Below are positions 57,402-64,000 of a stretch of DNA of 64,000 nucleotides, one piece after another. Numbering within the stretch: position 1 is the stretch's first letter; each line of letters opens with the position of its first letter. Made by a program: the position numbers and the translations under genes. Origin of the DNA: Gnetum montanum (lineage: Eukaryota; Streptophyta; Gnetopsida; Gnetales; Gnetaceae); NCBI GenBank assembly GCA_015680685.1, contig MNCI01025366.1, positions 380,581 through 444,580 of the forward strand, given 5' to 3'. Below the pieces are notes generated by a model. It saw nothing but the letters and a program-made list of their open reading frames with translations. It did not search any database and was not told the origin of the DNA.

Positions 57402-57450
57402 GCCGTCTTACCTCAGCCGAGAGAGAACGTGTTGGCTTTTAAGTTATACC
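57402..57450 (+). pseudogene. Decayed partial tRNA-Lys copy
   Basis: GCCGTCTTACCTCAGCCGAG followed by AGAGAACGTGTTGGCTTTTAAG repeats the 5' acceptor, D arm and anticodon loop of the gene at 57083, with changes and a small insertion. The T arm and 3' acceptor are not recognisable. It lies 319 bases downstream in the same orientation, which fits an old local duplication. Confidence 0.75.
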
Positions 57451-58959
57451 CGATGTCCGCGTCTGGATGCAAGGAAAAGCTTTAGGATGTCACCTATAAG
57501 TACCCAATTAATGCTTTGGAAAATAAGGCATAGCAAAATTAATTGTTAACATTTCCATCATTTTAAATATTTGTAGTTGAACTTAACCTTACCACAGTAA
57601 ATTTGTTGAGTTTAAATATCAATCTTTCAATTTAGTACTTTGGAGTTTTGAGTACAAAGGTAACAAGGGTTGCCATAATGCACTTTTACATGTTTGTGAA
57701 TAACTTCGGCTAATTATTTGCCATTTGTTTAATAAACAGCCAAAGGTTAATTTGCACAAAGTTATACTCAAAAGTGCTATGTTATGTTAAGGTGAGTATA
57801 TTTTTAACCTTTCACATAATTTACCTTTCTATTTATGTGTATATTTTAATCCTAGAAATTTGAATAGGATAAATAATTTGTGATTGCTGATTAAATTATT
57901 AGCTTGTACAATCTCCTACTTAAAAGTTTCAAGTTAAAAGTTGTTACTTTTCAATTGTAACAAATAATTGATGAAATTGAAATTTAACTATGTTTTATTA
58001 CATCTATTGGTAATGTTTGTACATATTGTTCATGACCAAGAAACTAAAAATACTTTAGTTTGTGTAAAATCAACTTATAAAGAAAAAAACATGTCAAGGA
58101 GGATCTATGCATGTCAACCTCTAATGAGGACTCTGAACAAATCCAAGGCATTCTCTATGTGTTAAACAAGTTCTCCCCCTCTTAGTGGATTTACTAAAAA
58201 TGTTGTCACCTTCACTAGTCACACATAAAGGCATTGGATCTCTAACCTTTTAATAAAATCTTTCTAGAGCTTTCTAGGTTCTAAGCTCATTTTGAAACTC
58301 CATTATAGGCTTAAGGTTCTTGTCACATAGAAATTTGCATAAACTTAATTATTAATTCTTTAATGTTGTGAGATGCATTTCAATTGATTAGTTTATTATT
58401 ATTACTGTTGTTGTTATTAGTTTTCTATGTAAATGAATACAATTTGCTTGCTAGGGTAATTTGTTAAAATTTTGTATCCTTTATTTTACTACTATTGGAG
58501 CTTAGTCATAGTTATTTTGAATATTTTATGATTAAATGTTGAAATCCAATTACCTTTGCAAGTTTTTCATTTTGTTGGTTATCATGCCTTTACAAGTACT
58601 TAATTATGCATATTTTGTTCTTTATGCATATTCAATTATTTACATTCAATCCTTATTATGCACATCTGTACTTTATTATGTACATTTAAGTATGCATCTT
58701 TTTATTTTATTATGCATATATGATTATATAATACTTTGTTCAGGAGTAATTTCTAACCCTGACCCTACTCAAAACATATCCCTTGTTACCTTTTGTCATT
58801 AAATTAACATTTGGAGTTCATTTTTAATTACAATTTAAGATTACATAAATTGGCTTTGTTAAGGAAGTACCTTAGGGTGACGCCCTACCCAAAATCTGAC
58901 CTTACCAATGTGTCTGAGATATTCAAAAACATAGGCTTTGATCCTTGGTTCACTAAAAT
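57451..58959. other. Unassigned AT-rich stretch
   Basis: No gene was recognised. At about 58610-58735 the phrase TTATTATGCATAT or close variants recurs several times at uneven spacing, and the frame over it (58536-58802) is open only because of that low-complexity sequence. Confidence 0.45.
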
Positions 58960-60080
58960 TGGACCCTGAAAAGAAAAAGAAGTTTTATTGAAATTAAAGG
59001 TGCATCAATTACAAAAACTTGAATAAGTCATAGGGTTCAAGAAAAGGGAAAACTGAGAGCATTGTGAATGACACTCAGGAAACACCTTAGAAATAAATGA
59101 GTATTAGAGGAGGAACCCCAAGTTGGGGCATAACCAAATGTCCGCACAGACTGGCTTGTTACAAAATAGAATGACATAGAATTAGATGAGGCAAAGAGCT
59201 CTCAATTAAGGATAGAGAGAATTTCAATGATGAATCCACATAATAAAAAGGGAAAACTTCCTTGCAAAGATTACTGATGCTAAGTGTAACTGGAACACAT
59301 AGGTCTTTCCCATAGCTGCAAGAGATGAACCAATTGATGACTGTCCAGATTGAACTTGGATGTTTGAGATGTGAGTTGAAAATAGATGAGGCGAAAGATC
59401 TGCAACTTCTCCAACCTGGTAAGCAAACATTTGTTAGAATACTCTATCTTTTGAAATAGAACATTGCATCTTCGCTTCCAAATATAATATAAAATAGTAG
59501 GCCTAATAACTTTCCATAGAAAATTAAGATTAGTAGAAGTAATGTTCAAGAATCCGAATATGGCATCCTCTTGAGATAGCTTGTATGATGGAAAAGCTTT
59601 AGAAGCCCACTGCCACACATGTTGAGCAAAGGGACATTGCCAAAATACATGGACAAAGTCATCTTGTCCACCACATAGAGGGCAATTGGGATTAGGAATC
59701 CCCAGATATTCTAGACATTTTCCAATAGGTAGACCATGGTGGAGAAGACACCAAAGGAACTGCTTAATTTTGGGGAGGGTCGGAAGTTTCCAAATAAGTT
59801 GGAAGAGAGGGATCCAAAATGTTTCTGACTCTTGTTTGTGCCAATACTTATTGCAACATTGAATGACTTCAGATGGGTCATGCATGAGATGAAAGGGGAC
59901 AGATGGCCAATAGGGCAAGAGTTTAACCCCATTAAGCCATTGAAGGCCATGAAAAAGGCTTTGCATTGTAACATCCAAATGCTAGTGATCATGGAGAAAA
60001 GAGTAAATTTGAACTAGGCAATGGTTCATTGCAGCCGACTCCCCATACAAAGTGATGAGACGCGACATGCACTTTCCTTC
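58960..60080 (-). mobile_element. 5'-truncated LINE, 3' end
   Basis: It carries the C-terminal part of a plant LINE ORF2 and a 3' part with AATAAAACTTC (about 59000-59010, minus strand) and A/T-rich ends near 58960-58990. Its 5' edge is set at 60080, where gag sequence of element F begins. LINE copies are commonly truncated at the 5' end during insertion. No target duplication was found, and F sequence does not resume on the far side, so a simple insertion into F is not shown. Confidence 0.65.
59280..59978 (-). CDS. LINE ORF2 C-terminal zinc-binding domain, open frame
   Basis: This 232-codon frame is the longest uninterrupted one in the window. It reads WIPLFQLIWKLPTLPKIKQF, LHHGLPIGKCLEYLGIPNPN, CPLCGGQDDFVHVFWQCPFA (residues about 135-155), QHVWQWASKAF, FLWKVIRPTILYYIWKRRCN. 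That is the reverse transcriptase zinc-binding domain (zf-RVT type) with C-x2-C...H-x4-C intact, then the usual W-x-x-R segment. The first Met is internal to the ORF2 protein: the reading goes on upstream (MSRLITLYGES near 60060) through a stop. It is a fragment of a LINE protein, not a host gene. Confidence 0.85.
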   Translation of the reverse strand: MDVTMQSLFHGLQWLNGVKLLPYWPSVPFHLMHDPSEVIQCCNKYWHKQESETFWIPLFQLIWKLPTLPKIKQFLWCLLHHGLPIGKCLEYLGIPNPNCPLCGGQDDFVHVFWQCPFAQHVWQWASKAFPSYKLSQEDAIFGFLNITSTNLNFLWKVIRPTILYYIWKRRCNVLFQKIEYSNKCLLTRLEKLQIFRLIYFQLTSQTSKFNLDSHQLVHLLQLWERPMCSSYT

Positions 60081-60084
60081 TTTC

Positions 60085-61530
60085 TGAGTTCCCCCTCTTC
60101 TTTAGTCACTTGCTCAATTAGGCACTGTAATTCATGGGCCCTTAGTTCTGATAGTCATCCCTAGGCATACACACTAAGGGTCTTTCTAGTTACAAAGCAG
60201 AGCCCATCAATGATACAGTGAAGTTGTGCCTATTGAGANCAGAGCCCATCAATGATACAGTGAAGTTGTGCCTATTGAGAGTAGCCATGACTAGGGCATC
60301 GATGTAATAATGAATAGTATCTACTCATGGTTGCATCCAATGGTTCATGACTACCTTACTTCCAACCTTCAAATTCACCACTTTGGAGTAGGTTTGATAC
60401 TTGTCGTTGAAGATCTACAACATTGTACTCCATCTCCTAATTGATTCCAGTTCCAAAGACCGATACCAACTTTCTGCTTCTTTGATGAGTGTGTGAGGGA
60501 ACAACTTAAGCTTTTTCCAATCATTGTCGATGTTCTACAGGGTGCATGCATCATGAAATTCTTACAGGTGAGTTTGTGGATGATAATTGTAACCCCCTTC
60601 AAATTTGGAAATGGTGCTCATGTCAATGCATTTGATCCAGCTATCCTTCAAGTGCCTATTGGGTATTTGAACTACCTCAGCGATATGGAGCATGCTTCAA
60701 GTAGCCAACAATGGTTCATCCAAGTCATAGTCCTACTGAGGACCACGATGTCTATGACAATTTCAACTACCTCTCCTTTCATGATGGTGAGCCTCACGCG
60801 ATTGATCACGTGCTTCCTCACGCTATTCCCTTAGGTCCTTACGACCACCATCACCTTGCTTCTTTCTACCATGGTTATGATCGGAGTCTAAACTAGGTGA
60901 AGGTAGAGGGAAGCAAGAGGATGGAGAAGAGGGAGAGGAATCACCACCACCTTGGTGTCGATCTCCCCCTCTACTCTGATGATGGTCTCGATCTTCCTGC
61001 CCATCTTTGCTTGTGTTGTGACTTCTCCTATGTGATCCTCCATCCTCTTGGGGATCCCAATCACTTGATTGCTTATTTTGGATTATGGACTAAATGATCT
61101 GATGCCCTAGAGGAAGTTCAGCGAAATGGGAATTGTGAAAGATAGGCTCCCCATCGTCCTATAGCCCTTGCAAGAATAAGGGGTTATTGAACTATTTTTC
61201 CTTCATGTGTTCATAACATTTTGCTTGCTTCTAGTCTAATACGCATTGGGCCTCAATGGGACAATAGTCCCAGTAGTCATGGTCCTCCATGACATACTCC
61301 ACACCGTGGTCTTGGATGCCTAGTCTAGCAAGATTGTGAAATAGCATTCCAGGAGCCGATCAGTTAGGCAGTAATATGATGTTGCCTTCCATGTCCCGCC
61401 AGCACAAATGTTCATCCTAATGTAGGATGAAGGTGAATTTGGGGATATATTCATCTAGATGCATGTATACCACCCAAAATTCTTATGGCATCAGAGGGTT
61501 GGATTCATCTCGCCTATGAGAAGAAGACAT
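60085..61530 (-). pseudogene. Gag relic of gypsy element F (C-terminus missing)
   Basis: It starts at an ATG at 61530 (MSSSHRRDESNPLMP), then VVYMHLDEYIPKFTFILH, a stop, DEHLCWRDMEGNI, and VEYVMEDHDYWDY. A His/Asp/Arg-rich linker follows (61100-60900), then the core to about 60085, where LINE sequence takes over. A single N at 60239 is flanked by the same 40 bases on both sides (60199-60238 and 60241-60280), which looks like an unmerged assembly overlap. Comparison with E's 53360-54694 shows the same order. Confidence 0.7.
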
Positions 61531-61675
61531 GTTGGATGTTAGATGATCTAGTAATTGGTGTCCCTTACTTTTTACTTAGTCTGCCCAACCTGCGTAAATT
61601 TTACTATCCTGGGTCCATTCCAACGATGTGAATGATAATTTTGCTAAGGTTAAATGATGCATGTAAGACTAATAG

Positions 61676-61694
61676 TCCTCGGAAATGGTACCAA
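61676..61694 (-). other. Primer binding site of F
   Basis: The minus strand reads TTGGTACCATTTCCGAGGA, which fits the tRNA-Asp site (TTGGCGCCGTTGCCGGGGA) at most positions. Confidence 0.7.
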
Positions 61695-62583
61695 TGATGA
61701 GCGGCTAAGTACCCCTATGTCCAACCATGCGAATCATGGGCATTCACATGTGACTCGATTGAATTCCGTAAATTGTAAGCACTTTACATACACCAGACTC
61801 TAACCAGCAAAACCTTGTGTTAGAATAGTCATTATCTTCCCAACCTCACTTGTGATGTTCTGATTGCGATGGTTAAGTAAGATTGAGGCAAATGATTTTT
61901 ATGGCTTTTTCACTTTATCTTCTAGCATCTAATTCTTGGAATGGAAAGTAAGGAATGGAATATTACATAATTTATAATTATCCTAATCTATATCTTAATT
62001 CTTCCTAGCATAAGTATCCAATCCCATCTTTCGTGCACATCTTGAGCATCCCCTAACCACTACTGGGTTACCAAACGTTAAGCGTCGTTGGGTTGCCAAG
62101 TTTTGGGTTTATGTTCGAGATAGTCGTACTTATGGTTTCTACGAACTATAAAAGAGTAATAGTGATTAAAATAATAATGGAAACTTAAGGAATAATTAAA
62201 TCATATAAATATTAAAATATTAAATGCATCAAATGACTAAGTCCAATTGCTGCAAGGAATTCTTGAAAAGCTCATCTTTATTGTCGTTCATGCCAATGGG
62301 CTTAGGTACATTAGCACTCAAATAAAGAGCTAGAGACCTTTCGTGCACCTACTATGGGCACTAAGAAAATATTCTAACTTTCATGAAAACAAACTACAAG
62401 AGCTTCGCTACAACTACCAAAAAGGTACCTAAGTGTGGTGGAAGCCCACTTATTTATAGGCTAAAATAGGCTTTGCGTAAACGGGGCCATGTCGATGCAT
62501 GGAGGGATGCATCGAAGGGGCTACATTAATGTGGCCGTGTATACGTGGCCTAGTTGACACATCAATTGTTTAGTGCTTCATCA
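61695..62583 (-). repeat. 5' LTR of gypsy element F
   Basis: On the minus strand it begins TGATGAAGCACTAAACAATT and ends CTTAGCCGCTCATCA (889 bp). U3 has CATCGATG-type words (near 62490-62530), the TATA box reads CCTATAAATAAG (about 62450), R has 'GACAATAAAGATGAGC', and U5 has 'GATTCGCATGGTTGGACATAG'. It matches LTRs of A, C, E and H. Confidence 0.85.
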
Positions 62584-63675
62584 ATCATGAACCTAATCCT
62601 AGCCATGTTTTCTTCACTCCTATGAGTTCTCCTACTTGGCTCTTCCATTATTGATAAAATTTCATGTAGTGAACAATGCTTCTCAAACTTTGGAAAGATA
62701 AAGAAAATCCCTACTTACTATCGATGTGACTAGAAAATATTCCATGTCAAGATGATTTTGCATGTAACATGCCTTTCTCACAAAGAGGCATCCTTGATTT
62801 AATAGTACAACCAATTCTTCAACTATAACACTATTTTAATGCTTTCTTCCTCTTTATGAACTTTTGTTTTCATTTTAGCTCTTTTATAATCTCTTTCAAG
62901 ATTCATAATGTTAGTTTTTCAAAAAAAATTGTCTTCTTTCCAAGAGTGTTCCTTGTAATATTTGGTTTGCAACTCATTTTTCAAGGGCTTGTCCCTTTAA
63001 TTTTATCTACTCTAACCAAAGTTTCCTCTTAAAAAATTCAAATTCAAAATTACTTTTTTATATTCATCATAAATCAAAAGATAATATAGAAAAAAGTGGA
63101 AATGATAATGATATTGACATAGAACTTTTTAAAAGTAATATTATTGAAGATATATATCTATATAATGAAGATGCATCAGGTATTGATATGAAATGTTTGA
63201 CAAGAAACTCTAAATTTAGAAGGTAATTTATTCCTAAAATTACATTTGTGGGACAACTTTCAAAATAACATAAAGCCAAAAAGGATTATTTAAAAATCCC
63301 AATAATTCTTTAGTTCAGATAAAAATCTCAAATACCCTTAGGAACTATCTCTTACACATCAAAACGAAGGTCATTGTATGAAGCTTAAGTGGTTCTTGAA
63401 ATTAGATTTCATATAAGATGGTCCTATACAATAAAATTAAATGTGTTATTTATTTTTTGAATCCAAGTACATTCTTCAATATAGTCTTGATATTTTCAAA
63501 GAAAAAATTTTAAATTTTAACTATATCATAACAAAGGAAAAAGCTTATTCAAAATGTCTTTGGTTACTAGTTTAAAATGATTCAATGTAATGTGTTGCAT
63601 AAATGATTTTTGGTAAAAATTGTCATGTTTGGGATATTCTCAAAATGAAGGCATGATTGAGACATCCTAGGGATG
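62584..63675. other. Unassigned AT-rich stretch
   Basis: A plus-strand reading near 63060-63220 is rich in Asp, Glu, Ile and Asn (SGNDNDIDIELFKSNIIEDI), but it is short, stopped, and has no recognised motif. Nothing else was seen. Confidence 0.4.
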
Positions 63676-64000
63676 TGATGAGATGCGATATGCACAAGTT
63701 CCAATATCACATCCCATGCGATATCACGTCGTCCCTTGCGATGTCGTGTACGCGATATCGCGGTCCACCGCCAAATCTATAAATAAGAGGTGGCACTCCC
63801 CTTATTTCCCATCCTGGTCTAGAAGTAGGGAAACTCTGGCAATTTGATCACTCCAGAGATAGATTATTTTCCATGTGCCCGTAGTAGGAGTCCCCAAAGT
63901 GAACGGATCTTTATTTGAGCAACATTGTACCTGAATGCAAGTTGTGTACGGCAATAAAGATGAGCTTCGTGGATAAACCCTACAATGCATGGAATAGGAT
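63676..64000 (+). repeat. Start of an Athila-like LTR (G), cut by window end
   Basis: It begins TGATGAGATGCGATATGC after GGATG. U3 is full of GATG/CGATATCG words, the TATA box is TCTATAAATAAG (63776-63787), and R has 'GTAGTAGGAGTC', 'GGATCTTTATTTGAGCAACA' and 'GGCAATAAAGATGAGC', as in the family. Whether it is a 5', 3' or solo LTR cannot be seen. Confidence 0.8.

Noticed and set aside
58536-58802. Open frame of 88 codons with a hydrophobic product
   Set aside because: It is caused by a TTATTATGCATAT-rich low-complexity stretch and has no other support.

Overview
This window looks like intergenic DNA from a large, repeat-filled plant nuclear genome. It is AT-rich. Almost every recognisable protein segment is a transposon relic broken by stops and frameshifts, and many of the changes are of the C-to-T or G-to-A kind. 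There is one eukaryotic (plant-type) tRNA-Lys gene. The great age of the elements and their slow removal would suit a gymnosperm (conifer, cycad or Ginkgo type), but that is inference. No intact host protein gene was recognised; one 144-codon membrane-protein-like ORF is the only candidate.

Layout. 1-1422: 5' end of a Ty3/gypsy element on the minus strand (H). It sits in a Copia gag relic whose LTR follows (1423-2478). 2511-2650: tRNA-derived SINE. 3345-4194: inverted duplication between two single Ns, probably a flipped contig, holding the 144-aa ORF. 4197-7758: mostly unassigned, with a second SINE. 7759-16759: a roughly 9 kb Copia element on the minus strand (K) whose two LTRs differ by about 0.9 kb. 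17095-17290: third SINE. About 17590-18570 and 36334-36760: one LINE split by gypsy element A (18571-36328). A's own 5' LTR is split by gypsy element B (19091-24459, target duplication GTAAC). 36818-38165: 5' end of a related element C. 38171-45435: a Tat-lineage gag-protease unit (D) between two different tandem arrays. 45436-55720: element E on the minus strand, a relative of A. 55775-56395: SINE-like units. 57083-57155: tRNA-Lys(UUU), with a decayed partial copy at 57402. 58960-60080: LINE 3' end with an open zinc-binding domain. 60085-62583: element F, minus strand. 63676-64000: start of another LTR of the same family (G).

A, B, C, E, F, G and H are one Athila-like gypsy family. Their LTRs start TGATGA and end CATCA, are about 0.82-0.96 kb, and where the site survives are followed by a primer site that fits tRNA-Asp. 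Gag begins with a conserved N-terminal block. The family's notable feature is a third ORF downstream of pol, in the position of env. It has a conserved domain followed by a long coiled coil, and is preserved as a relic in both A and E. A U3-like block resembling the element's own LTR promoter lies just upstream of it. This ORF and its possible separate expression are the best candidates here for something little described.

All calls come from reading the sequence and from knowledge of the families. No searches, alignments or dating were run, and boundaries without TG/CA ends or target duplications are approximate.
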